From: JBBPYA01 sp038200385
GTDB taxonomy: Bacteria; Actinomycetota; Actinomycetes; Mycobacteriales; Geodermatophilaceae
Reading direction: 5' to 3'
Length of the DNA stretch: 37,537 nt
Assembly: GCA_038200385.1 (NCBI GenBank)
Contig: JBBPYA010000338.1
Location: forward strand, 1 to 37,537
The translations under genes and the position numbers were made by a program. Positions 18,395 to 26,397 of this stretch are shown here, one piece after another. The notes below the pieces were generated by a model, which searched no databases, had not been told where the DNA came from, and worked only from the letters and a program-made list of their open reading frames with translations. Position 1 is the stretch's first letter, and each line of letters starts with the position of its first letter.

Positions 18395-19579
18395 ATGCTC
18401 ACAGCCCAGGAACCGACCCCCCCGCAGCGCACCGGGCGCTACGTCGTAGTGTTCCGCGACCCCTCCGTCGACGCCGCTGCGCTCCTCGCCTCGGCCGCCG
18501 GGATGACCGACCTCGCGCACTCCCGCGAGTTCGCCGGGCAGGCCGTGGACGCCGCCCAGGTCGATTCCGGCGGCGGGGTGATCCTCGCCGAGTTGGGGGT
18601 CGCGGTGGTCCAGGCCCAACCGGAGCAGATCCGCGCCCTGCAGGACTCCGCCGACGCCGGACCGCAGGTGCTCTCGGTCGCCCCGGAGCAGATCTACCAC
18701 GTGCTCACCCCGCCCGCGCCGCCGTTCCAGGACACCGCCGAGCTGACGTGGGGGCTGCAGGCCGTGCGGGCCGGGACCTCCCCGAGGACCGGGACGGGGA
18801 TCAAGGTGGCGATGCTCGACACCGGCTTCGAGATGGCGCACCCGGACTTCGCCGGCCGGCAGCTCACTGCGCAGTCCTTCGTGTCCGGCCAGGACGCCCA
18901 GGACCGGCACGGGCACGGGACCCACGTCACCGGGACCGCGTGTGGACCGGCCGCACCGGCCAGCGGCCGGCGGTACGGCGTGGCCGGGCAGGCCCAGATC
19001 TTCGTCGGCAAGGTGCTCAGCGACAGCGGGTCGGGCACCGACGCGAACATCCTGGCCGGCATCAACTGGGCGATCGCCAACGCCTGCGACGTCGTGTCGA
19101 TGTCGCTCGGAGCCGACGTCCCGGACATGAACCCGACGTACACGGCGGTCGGGTCCCGGGCGCTGGACCGCGGAACCCTGATCGTGGCCGCGGCCGGGAA
19201 CAACGCCAATCGGCCCGGCGGCAACCCCGGCTTCGTCGGGGCGCCGGCGAACAGTCCCTACATCCTGGCGGTGGCAGCCCTGGACCAGCAGCTGGCCGTG
19301 GCGCCGTTCTCGGCCCGCAGCGGGTCCGGGAGCGGCGGCCAGGTCGACCGGGCCGGCCCCGGGGTCGACGTGTACTCCTCCTGGATCCTGCCCGACCGGT
19401 ACCAGACGATCAGCGGCACCAGCATGGCCACGCCGCACGTGTCGGGGCTGGCCGCGCTCTGGGCGCAGGCGAGCAACGCCCGTGGCCGGGAGCTGTGGGC
19501 CATCCTGACGATGGAGAGCCAGCGGCTGCTCGCCCCCTCGGCCGATGTCGGCTCCGGGCTGCTGCTGGCGCCCCAGTGA
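18395..19579 (+). CDS. S8 family serine peptidase (subtilase) without signal peptide
   Basis: A 394-residue subtilisin-like protease. The triad is D142 (VAMLDTGFEMAHPDF), H174 (HGHGTHVTGTACG) and S343 (SGTSMATPHVSGLAALW). About 110 residues precede the catalytic domain (RYVVVFRDPSVDAAALL...QVLSVAPEQIYHVL) and look like a propeptide, but no secretion signal is present, so it may act inside the cell or leave by another route. AGGAGG (18383-18388) lies six bases before the chosen ATG. A small I9-like protein gene follows 16 bases after the stop and is probably its inhibitor or folding partner. Confidence 0.9.
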   Translation: MLTAQEPTPPQRTGRYVVVFRDPSVDAAALLASAAGMTDLAHSREFAGQAVDAAQVDSGGGVILAELGVAVVQAQPEQIRALQDSADAGPQVLSVAPEQIYHVLTPPAPPFQDTAELTWGLQAVRAGTSPRTGTGIKVAMLDTGFEMAHPDFAGRQLTAQSFVSGQDAQDRHGHGTHVTGTACGPAAPASGRRYGVAGQAQIFVGKVLSDSGSGTDANILAGINWAIANACDVVSMSLGADVPDMNPTYTAVGSRALDRGTLIVAAAGNNANRPGGNPGFVGAPANSPYILAVAALDQQLAVAPFSARSGSGSGGQVDRAGPGVDVYSSWILPDRYQTISGTSMATPHVSGLAALWAQASNARGRELWAILTMESQRLLAPSADVGSGLLLAPQ

Positions 19580-19595
19580 CCGACCGGCGGGCATC

Positions 19596-19832
19596 GTGTT
19601 AAGCGGGCCGGTACGGGTCACGGTGGTCGTCGACGACGATGCCGTCGACACCGTCGCGGCGGCCCTGCGGGCCGCGGGCATGCAGATCGACCAGGTGCTC
19701 GGCACCCTCGGCGTGGTCACCGGTGCGGTGCCTGCCGACCGGCAGGGCGCGGTGGCCGAGGTCGCCGGGGTGGTCTCGGTCACCGAGGACCGGCAGTATC
19801 AGCTCCCGCCTCCGGACGCCCCGATCCAGTAG
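19596..19832 (+). CDS. Stand-alone I9-like inhibitor/propeptide-fold protein
   Basis: A 78-residue protein (VRVTVVVDDDAVDTVAAALRAAGMQIDQV...VTGAVPADRQGAVAEVAGVVSVTEDRQYQLPPP). The beta-alpha-beta pattern and ending resemble subtilisin propeptides (inhibitor family I9). Small proteins of this kind are often labelled ketohydroxyglutarate aldolase in databases, a label the sequence does not support because no aldolase barrel can fit. The GTG start has a GGCGGG site upstream. Coupling to the subtilase suggests that it inhibits the protease or helps it fold in trans. It ends five bases before the stop of the convergent propeller gene. Confidence 0.75.
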   Translation: MLSGPVRVTVVVDDDAVDTVAAALRAAGMQIDQVLGTLGVVTGAVPADRQGAVAEVAGVVSVTEDRQYQLPPPDAPIQ

Positions 19833-19837
19833 CGCCG

Positions 19838-20729
19838 TCAGGCGGTGCCTGGGCACAGCGACTTGAGGTAGATGTCGTAGTCGAACCGGCCGCTGTCGGC
19901 GGGGTCGAAGCTCGTGGCGGCGGAGTCGAAGGCGGCCTGCTGGCCGTCGGCGGACAGGGCGGGGTTGCCGCTGCCGGCGTTGCCGATGACGCCGTCGTCG
20001 GAGCTGGACACCACGCGCAGCTCGCCGGAGCGCAGGTCCACGGCGTACACGTCGATCGACCGGTTCCGGTCGGCCGGGTCGAGGTTGGTGGCTGCGGACT
20101 GGAACGCGACCACCAGCCCGTCGGCGGACAGCGCCGCGGCCGAGCTGTCGCCGTTGGACGGTCCGCCGAAGCGGGACATCGAGGCCAGCCGGATGCTGCC
20201 GGTGTCGACGGCCTTGACGTAGACGTCCGCGCCGGGGTCGGTGTCGCCCGGGTCGAGGTCGGTCGCTCGTGAGGTGAAGGCAACCGTGGGGCCGTCGCCG
20301 GACAACGCCTCGAGGATCGTCGACGTGGACACGAGCGCGATCCGCCCGGTGAGGAGGTCCTTGACATAGATGTCGCTGCGGCGGTTGCGGTCAGCCGGCG
20401 CCAGGTTGGTCGACTGGGACTGGAAGGCGACGTAGCGACCGCTGCTGCTCAGCGACGGGAACTCGCCCCCGACGTTGGCCTTGGCGCCGGTCCGGCTCGC
20501 CGAGGCGAACACTACCCCGCCGGTGGCCAGGTGCTTCACGTAGACGTCGTAGTTGCGGTCGTGGTCCAGGGTGGACAGGTCGGTCGCCACCGACGCGAAA
20601 CGCGACGACGTCGCCGGCTGCGGACACCGACGGAAAGCCGCTGGACCCGTTCCCCGCCACTCCGTCGGGGGTCGCCGAGACCAGCCGGATGTCGCCGCAG
20701 GCGGCTGGTTGCCATGTGGCACGCCTCAC
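19838..20729 (-). pseudogene. TolB/PD40-type beta-propeller protein, frameshifted
   Basis: The protein has five repeats ending in VVAFQSxATNLDPADRN-x-DVYV-like blades. The last 250 residues read continuously. Near the 5' end the first blade starts in another frame (GDIRLVSATPDGVAGNGSSG...VVAF) and continues as ASVATDLSTLDHDRN. Dropping one T from the TTT that lies at 20600-20598 (AAA on the plus strand) restores a perfect repeat. The GTG at 20729 has GGAGG just upstream. A cysteine near each end (AACGDI, KSLCPGTA) could close the propeller. No signal peptide is seen, though relatives are usually exported. The base could be a real mutation or a sequencing error. Confidence 0.75.
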
Positions 20730-20856
20730 GGGTATCCCTCCGAAGGCCTCGACGGTGCCGAGGACGAGTACCCATTGTGGGGGAGGTACCTGCCCCGATG
20801 TCCTGTTCGGGATTGCGGCACTGACACGGCGCTTACGGTTGCACCCGCCGGGCTGG

Positions 20857-22626
20857 TCAGGCGGGCTCGTCCTCGCGCGGTCCGACCGGGCCTGCGGCCG
20901 GGCCGACCGAGCGGCTGCCGGCGAGGGTCTGCCAGCTGCTGGCGTACGCCGGTTCCACCCGCGGGTCGATCCGCGGATCGGGCTGCCGGACCGTCGGGGT
21001 CGGGGTGAGGTAGAAGTCGGCCCGCACCCGCTGGGGGCTGACGTCGAGCAGTGCGTAGCCGTGCCCCACCCCGTCCAGGTAGCGCACCCACGGGTTCGTC
21101 GCCCGGACGGCGTCCGTTGCCGCAGCCACCGCATCCAGCCCCGCCCGAACGGTCTTGGCCGTCGGCGCGCCCCCGGTGAACACCTCGTAGAAGCCGTCGC
21201 TGGTGACCGACGGGCAGACGAACTCCACGCCCGCGGAGTGCCGGTCCTGCGGGTACCGGGCCCGGTCGACCGGCAGGTCCAGGGCCCACGAGGAGTGGAT
21301 GTCGCCGGTGAGGAACACCGTGTCGCCGGCCGCCGGCGGTGCGGTGTCCAGCCGCCGGATGACGGTGGCCTGATCGGCCTGGTACCCGTCCCACTGGTCG
21401 GAGTTGAGCAGCGTCGTCCCCGGGACACCGAGCGCGTCGCCGGGGAACCGCACGGGGCTGAACACCGTCTGGTTGCCGACCAGATGCCACGGCCGACCCG
21501 TGGCGGTCAGCCCGTCGGTCAACCAGCGCAGCTGCTCCGGTTCGGGCAGGTGCCGGTCCGGGTCGGACAACCCCTCGGCGCCCTCCGGGATGAACCCGCC
21601 GCCCTTGGTCGTGAACGGCGGAACGTCGATCTGCGCGCTGCGGTTCTGCCGGGTCTCCAACACCGACAGGTCGCCGAGGGCCCCGTAGCCGAAGCGCCGG
21701 AAGAACCGGGTACCGCGATGCGGGACCGTTTGCTGCTCGGGCAGCCGGATCGGCATCCACTCCAGATAGGCCCGGTAGGCCTGCGCCCGGCGGAGGAAGA
21801 AGTTTCCCTCCTCCCCGTTGGTGTGGTTCTCCGCGTTGGTGGCCCACGCGTTGTTGGCGACCTCGTGGTCGTCGAAGATCGTGATCCACGGGTGCGCCCG
21901 GTGCGCCAGCTGCGCGTCGGGATCGGCCTTGTGCAACGCGTGGCGCAACCGGTACCCGACCAGATCGACGGTCTCCACCGGCGGCACGGCGTCGCGCCGC
22001 CCGATGAGCGTGGGGGGTCCGTAGCGGTCCGCACCGTTGCCGTACTCGTAGATGTAGTCACCGACATGCAGCACGAAGTCCAGGTCGTCGCGGCGGGCGA
22101 TGGCCCGGTAGGCGCTGAAGTACCCGCCGGTGTAGTTGCTGCACGAGACCAGCGCCAACCGCAGCGCGTGCACCTCGTCCGGGATGTCCGGCGCGGTCCG
22201 GGTCACCCCGACCGGGCTGGTCTGTCCGAGCGCGCGGAACCGGTAGTAGTAGCGGCTGTACGGCGCCAGCCCGGTCACGTCAACCTTCACGGTGTGATCG
22301 GTCGCCGCCGTCGCGGTGGTCCGACCCTGCGCGACGACGGAGCGGAACGCCGGGTCGCGGGCAACCTGCCAGCTCACCGGGAGCGGGTCGCCCAGGCCGC
22401 TGCCGGGGGTCGCCGCGGGCCGGCCGGGCCGCGGCGGGGTGGCCCGGGTCCAGAGGATCACCGCGGTGGCGGTGGGATCCCCGCTGGCCACGCCGTAGCC
22501 GAATATCCCGTCCAGGGCCGGGGCCGCCGCGGCCTCGGCACTGAACAGCCGGACCGGGGTCGCCGCGAGCGCCGTCCCGAGGACTGCGGTCTTGAGGACC
22601 GTACGCCGGGTCACCACAGGAGTCAT
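20857..22626 (-). CDS. phoD: Tat-exported PhoD-type alkaline phosphatase/phosphodiesterase
   Basis: A 589-residue PhoD. The N-terminus is a twin-arginine signal (TRRTVLKTAVLGTALAATP), then an Ig-like PhoD_N domain (about residues 40-140; GYGVASGDPTATAVILWTRATPP). The metallophosphatase domain shows HVGDYIYEYGN, TIFDDHEVANNAW and FLTGDIHSSWALDL, which hold the Fe/Ca ligands. PhoD releases phosphate from mono- and diesters outside the membrane, including teichoic acids. The gene lies downstream of the response-regulator gene on the same strand with an 82-base gap. No clear PHO box was seen in that gap. Confidence 0.93.
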   Translation of the reverse strand: MTPVVTRRTVLKTAVLGTALAATPVRLFSAEAAAAPALDGIFGYGVASGDPTATAVILWTRATPPRPGRPAATPGSGLGDPLPVSWQVARDPAFRSVVAQGRTTATAATDHTVKVDVTGLAPYSRYYYRFRALGQTSPVGVTRTAPDIPDEVHALRLALVSCSNYTGGYFSAYRAIARRDDLDFVLHVGDYIYEYGNGADRYGPPTLIGRRDAVPPVETVDLVGYRLRHALHKADPDAQLAHRAHPWITIFDDHEVANNAWATNAENHTNGEEGNFFLRRAQAYRAYLEWMPIRLPEQQTVPHRGTRFFRRFGYGALGDLSVLETRQNRSAQIDVPPFTTKGGGFIPEGAEGLSDPDRHLPEPEQLRWLTDGLTATGRPWHLVGNQTVFSPVRFPGDALGVPGTTLLNSDQWDGYQADQATVIRRLDTAPPAAGDTVFLTGDIHSSWALDLPVDRARYPQDRHSAGVEFVCPSVTSDGFYEVFTGGAPTAKTVRAGLDAVAAATDAVRATNPWVRYLDGVGHGYALLDVSPQRVRADFYLTPTPTVRQPDPRIDPRVEPAYASSWQTLAGSRSVGPAAGPVGPREDEPA

Positions 22627-22708
22627 GCCATTGATGCTGCCGCCGGCGGGTGAACGGCGCGGACCAGCGACGTGAACACGGGCCCGACGTCCCCGGTCGC
22701 GACGGGGG

Positions 22709-23422
22709 TCAGGGCACCAGCTCTAGCCGGTAGCCGTGACCGCGCAACGTCGTGATCTCCGGTAGCGCGATCCTGACCTCGGGGCCGGCCTCCTCGGCGG
22801 CCAGCGCGAGCTTGCGCCGTACCGCTGCGACGTGCACGTCCAGGGTCTTCGTCGGCCCGAACCAGTTCTCGTCCCACACGTCGGCCATCAGCTGCTCCCG
22901 GCTCAGCGCGGAGCCGGCGTCGGAGATCAGGCGGGCCAACAGATCGAACTCCTTGGGGCGCAGCCGTACGTCCCGGCCGGCCACGATGCAGCGCCGGGAC
23001 CGCGGGTCCACCGTCAGGTCACCGACCCGGATCGGCTCGCCCTGCTGGGCCTCGCCGGCCGGCGCGCGTCGGACGTGCGCCCTCAGCCGGGCCATCAGCT
23101 CGACCAACCGGACCGGCTTGACGAGGTAGTCGTCGGCACCGGCCTCCAGCCCCACGACCACGTCCATCTCGGACTCCCGCGCGGTCAGCATCACGATGAC
23201 GGCCAACGGGAGCCGGTCGCGCAGATCCCGGCAGACGTCCACACCGTCCATGTCGGGCAGGCCGAGATCGAGCAGCACGAGGTCCGGGCGGCGGTCCTGC
23301 ACGTCGACCAGGGCGGACCCGCCGGTGCGCACCCACCGCACGTCGTGCCCGCTGGTGCGCATCGCGCGGTCCAGGGAACTGCCCATGGTGGCGTCGTCCT
23401 CGACGAGCAACACCTTGGCCAC
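22709..23422 (-). CDS. OmpR/PhoB-family response regulator (no adjacent kinase)
   Basis: A 237-residue regulator. The receiver has acidic pair D9/D10, phosphoacceptor D52 (LVLLDLGLPDMDG) and the conserved Lys in DDYLVKPVRL. The C-terminal winged helix contains LRPKEFDLLARLISDAG and WFGPTKTLDVHVAAVRRKL, ending ITTLRGHGYRLE. I chose the GTG at 23422 with GGAGG seven bases upstream; a TTG two codons earlier is in frame. No kinase flanks it. The kinase at 33075-34367 is of the type normally seen with such regulators and also lacks a regulator beside it. phoD lies downstream and could be a target. Confidence 0.92.
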   Translation of the reverse strand: MAKVLLVEDDATMGSSLDRAMRTSGHDVRWVRTGGSALVDVQDRRPDLVLLDLGLPDMDGVDVCRDLRDRLPLAVIVMLTARESEMDVVVGLEAGADDYLVKPVRLVELMARLRAHVRRAPAGEAQQGEPIRVGDLTVDPRSRRCIVAGRDVRLRPKEFDLLARLISDAGSALSREQLMADVWDENWFGPTKTLDVHVAAVRRKLALAAEEAGPEVRIALPEITTLRGHGYRLELVP

Positions 23423-23470
23423 GGGCAAACCTCCACTCGACGCTCCGCCAGCAGGGTATGTCCGGCCGGC

Positions 23471-24487
23471 TCAGGCCAGGTAGAGGCCGCCTGCGACGAG
23501 GACCAGCCAGCACAGCGCGGCCACGAGCAGGAAACGGTCGGTGACCGCGACCCGCTCCGGGTTCTCCGCGCCACCGGCGGCGATGATCAGGCCGTAGCGC
23601 AGGATGACCACGCTGAAGGGCAGCAGCGACAGCGCCAGCAGCGGGTGGGACACCTCGCCGCCGAGGTACTGGAACGCCCAGGCGGCGTACCCCAGCAGGG
23701 TGCCGGTCATGGCCACGGTGGTCAGCTGGCCGAGGAACCCCGGGGGGTAGCCGGCCAGCGTGGCCCGGGTCGGGCTCCCTGCGCCGAGCGCGAGCTGCTC
23801 GCTGTAGCGCTTGCCGACCACGAGGAGCAACGCGCCGAACATCGCCACCAGGAGAAACCAGTCCGACAGCGGTACGGCAGTGGCGACCCCACCTCCGATC
23901 GCTCGGAGCAGGAATCCGGTGGCGACCGCGACGATGTCGAGGACCGGGACATTCTTCATCCACACCGAGTACGACGTGGTCAGGGTGACGTACAGGATCA
24001 GGACGGCCACGAACGGCCAGCCGAGCCAGGCCCCTGCGACGAGCGCGGCCACGAACGCCGCCACGGCGACCGCGATCGCGGCCCCCGGCCGGACCACGCC
24101 TGCGGCGATCGGCCGGTGCCGCTTGCGCGGGTGCAGGCGATCGGATTCAACGTCGCGGACGTCGTTGAGCAGGTACGTGCCCGCGGCGGCGAGGGTGAAG
24201 GCCAGGAAAGCGACCGAGGCATCGAGCAGCGCCGGCAGATGGTCCAGCGAACCGGCAGCGGCCGGCGCCGCGAAGACCAGGAAGTTCTTGAGCCACTGCT
24301 CCGGGCGCGTCGTTGCAAGCAGCCCGCGGGGCACCGCGGACCACCGGGCTCGGAGCGGCGGCGGTGTGGTGATGACCCCCTCGGCGTCGCGCGCCGCGGG
24401 GTCGGGGGGAGACCCCGGCGCCGGGAGCCCGTGGGGGACGCCGGGAGCGTGGAGGGCACTGGATGACCGGCTCCGGAAGGCGGTCAC
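23471..24487 (-). CDS. UbiA-family decaprenyl-phosphate phosphoribosyltransferase
   Basis: A 338-residue membrane prenyl-phosphate transferase like Rv3806c of M. tuberculosis. It joins phosphoribosyl pyrophosphate to decaprenyl phosphate, the first step toward decaprenylphosphoryl-arabinose. The Asp-rich motif is N108-D-V-R-D112-V-E-S-D116 (LLNDVRDVESDRLHPRKRHRPIAAG). A second conserved region is YSVWMKNVPVLDIVAVATGFLLRAIGG. About eight or nine helices follow a 50-residue variable N-terminus. The GTG start overlaps the upstream glycosidase stop (GTGA). It is the last gene of the dprE1-dprE2 operon, so all three core enzymes of the pathway are together. Confidence 0.88.
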   Translation of the reverse strand: MTAFRSRSSSALHAPGVPHGLPAPGSPPDPAARDAEGVITTPPPLRARWSAVPRGLLATTRPEQWLKNFLVFAAPAAAGSLDHLPALLDASVAFLAFTLAAAGTYLLNDVRDVESDRLHPRKRHRPIAAGVVRPGAAIAVAVAAFVAALVAGAWLGWPFVAVLILYVTLTTSYSVWMKNVPVLDIVAVATGFLLRAIGGGVATAVPLSDWFLLVAMFGALLLVVGKRYSEQLALGAGSPTRATLAGYPPGFLGQLTTVAMTGTLLGYAAWAFQYLGGEVSHPLLALSLLPFSVVILRYGLIIAAGGAENPERVAVTDRFLLVAALCWLVLVAGGLYLA

Positions 24488-25623
24488 GGCGCGACCGCGC
24501 TGCGCAGCCGGATCGCGAAGAAGTCTCGCTGGTCGGGCATCAGGAAGCGGGTCATCGGCCCCGGCATCGCCGGCAGCAGCTTCTGCGGGACCAGCCCGTA
24601 GGAGACGCTGCGGTCCGGGGTGAAGCTGGTGAAGAACACCATGTTCGTGTGGATGTCCAGCTGCATCCCGCGGACGATCCCGGCCTTGCTCATGGCCTCG
24701 GCCAGGGTCTGCATCGACAGCTGGTTGCCGGCGACGTACATCAGGTTGCCCTGCCGGTCGATGCCGATGCCCGAGCGCCAGGTGTACTGGAACTGGCTCC
24801 GGGTGCTCCCCCAGGTACCGCTGGTGTCGGTGGTGATCGTCGGATTCGGCTTGCCGCTGTAGACGACGAGCCGGAGGTTCTGCCGGACCGCCACCACGTC
24901 CGGAGTCATCCGCACGTCCTTGCCCCAGCTGCCGACCCGGGTGGTCCCGTCCTTGTTCACGACCAGTGAGGCGGCGCCGTCGCTCAGCGGAACGACCTGG
25001 CGGCCCTCGATGTAGTAGCCGCCGTGGGCGTCCTTGAACTTGTACCCGGAGTTGAACACCGCGACGAGCCCGGGTCGCTCGGACGCCGGCACCGAGTAGT
25101 TCTCGGCGTAGCCGGTTCCGCCCGGCTCCACCGTCCCGGGGATGAGCTGGGGCACCGCCACGCGGCGGTCCAGCCACGACACCCCGGCCACCACCCCGGT
25201 GTGCTTGGGGTCGGGCCGGAAGAACGTCGTCCAAGACGCCGGGATCCCGCCGACCTGCTGGGGACTTGGCTGCCACAGGCCCTCGCCGGGCAGCGCTGCG
25301 ACACCGGGCAGGATCGGCAACGTCAGCGGTGCGTTCGTCCCGGGAACGGTGCGGGTCGCAGACGGGGGTGCCGGCGGCAGTGCCTCGGTCGGTAGTCCGG
25401 TCGCCGGGGGCTGGTGGTGGGTGTAGTAGTACGTCTCGTACCAGTTGACCAGGGACTCGCCGCCGTGGTTGCGCACCCAGTCGACGCTGCGCGCGGAGAA
25501 GCTGGCATAGCCCGGTGCGGTCAGCGCCTGCCCGTAGGACACGCCTACCGGGATCAGAAGTGCCAGCACCACACCCAGGACGATGAGAAGGCGGCGGCGG
25601 CGCCGCGGTCTGCGGCGGGACAT
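24484..25623 (-). CDS. Phosphodiester glycosidase (NAGPA-domain) family protein, membrane-anchored
   Basis: A 379-residue protein with a strongly basic start (MSRRRPRRRRRLLIVLGVVLALLIPVG) that acts as a signal-anchor, so the body lies outside the membrane. The C-terminal half is a phosphodiester glycosidase (NAGPA) domain: VAVFNSGYKFKDAHGGYYIEG, then SLVVNKDGTTRVGSWGKDV and GIVRGMQLDIH. Homologues cleave sugar-phosphodiester linkages. Set between dprE2 and ubiA, it may trim or recycle a phosphodiester-linked cell-wall polymer. M. tuberculosis has no such gene at this place in its dprE locus. GAGGAG precedes the ATG, and the gene begins 15 bases after dprE2. Confidence 0.8.
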   Translation of the reverse strand: MSRRRPRRRRRLLIVLGVVLALLIPVGVSYGQALTAPGYASFSARSVDWVRNHGGESLVNWYETYYYTHHQPPATGLPTEALPPAPPSATRTVPGTNAPLTLPILPGVAALPGEGLWQPSPQQVGGIPASWTTFFRPDPKHTGVVAGVSWLDRRVAVPQLIPGTVEPGGTGYAENYSVPASERPGLVAVFNSGYKFKDAHGGYYIEGRQVVPLSDGAASLVVNKDGTTRVGSWGKDVRMTPDVVAVRQNLRLVVYSGKPNPTITTDTSGTWGSTRSQFQYTWRSGIGIDRQGNLMYVAGNQLSMQTLAEAMSKAGIVRGMQLDIHTNMVFFTSFTPDRSVSYGLVPQKLLPAMPGPMTRFLMPDQRDFFAIRLRSAVAP

Positions 25624-25638
25624 TACGGTCTCCTCGCC

Positions 25639-26397
25639 TCAGGCCGGCAGGCGGCGAAGGACCGCCCTGGGCAGTCGGGACAGGACGCCGGCAGCGGCCC
25701 GGCCGGCCAGCGGGACCCACACGATCCGCCGGCCCTCGCTCAGACCGCGGGCCACCGCTCGAGCGACGTCCACCGGATCCACGGTGAGCGGACGATCGGG
25801 CAGGTGCGCGCTCATCCGGGTGCGCACCTGGGCGGGCCGGACGACGAGGACGCCCGCGCCGGAGGCCCGCAGCCGGTCGCCGAGTCCCAGGGCGAAGGCG
25901 TCCAGACCGGCCTTCGCCGCGCCGTAGGCGAGCAGGGCAGGTCGCGGCGCGGTCGCGGTCAGCGAGGACAGTACGACGAGGTGCCCACCGGACCGGGCGG
26001 CCAGCAGGTCCGCTGCGGCGCAGGCCAAGACCGCGGGTGCCAGCAGGCCGACCTGCATCACGTCGGCGACCGCTTCCGGCGTCAGCGGTCCGGGTGGGTC
26101 GAGCCGGCCGAGCGCGAGGCAGATGACGTCGGTGCCTCCGAGCAGCTCGTCGCCGGTGCGCACCGCGGCCGCGAGCTCGGCCGGGGAATCCGCGGCGTCC
26201 AGTGCGACCGTGTGCACCGTGGTCAGGCCGGCCTCGCGCAGCACGCCGGCGGCGCGGTCCAGGCCCTGGGCGTCCCGACCGGCGAGGACGGCAGCGCGCA
26301 GGCCGCCCCGGGCGAGTTCGAGCAGGATCGCCAGCCCGATCTCCGAGGTGCCACCGAGCAGCATCGCCGAGCGCGGCGGCGTACCTGTCCCCTTCAC
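25639..26397 (-). CDS. dprE2: DprE2-like decaprenylphosphoryl-2-keto-ribose reductase (SDR)
   Basis: A 252-residue short-chain dehydrogenase that reduces the keto intermediate made by DprE1 to decaprenylphosphoryl-arabinose. The cofactor motif is LLGGTSEIGLAI near the N-terminus; the catalytic Ser is in VVLSSLTAT and Tyr-x3-Lys in AYGAAKAGLDAF. The GTG start overlaps the dprE1 stop (GTGA), the same gene order as Rv3790-Rv3791. The function rests on this pairing as much as on sequence, since SDRs are numerous. The C-terminus is hydrophobic and may touch the membrane where the lipid substrate lies. Confidence 0.88.
   Translation of the reverse strand: MKGTGTPPRSAMLLGGTSEIGLAILLELARGGLRAAVLAGRDAQGLDRAAGVLREAGLTTVHTVALDAADSPAELAAAVRTGDELLGGTDVICLALGRLDPPGPLTPEAVADVMQVGLLAPAVLACAAADLLAARSGGHLVVLSSLTATAPRPALLAYGAAKAGLDAFALGLGDRLRASGAGVLVVRPAQVRTRMSAHLPDRPLTVDPVDVARAVARGLSEGRRIVWVPLAGRAAAGVLSRLPRAVLRRLPA

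Noticed and set aside
20391..21428. A 345-codon minus-strand frame spanning the phoD 3' end and the propeller 5' end
   Set aside because: Most of it is out of frame with phoD. Only its stretch from 20729 to about 20600 is real coding sequence, and it belongs to the frameshifted propeller gene.
22627..22708. PHO-box-like operator upstream of phoD
   Set aside because: No pair of PhoP-type direct repeats could be made out in the 82-base gap.
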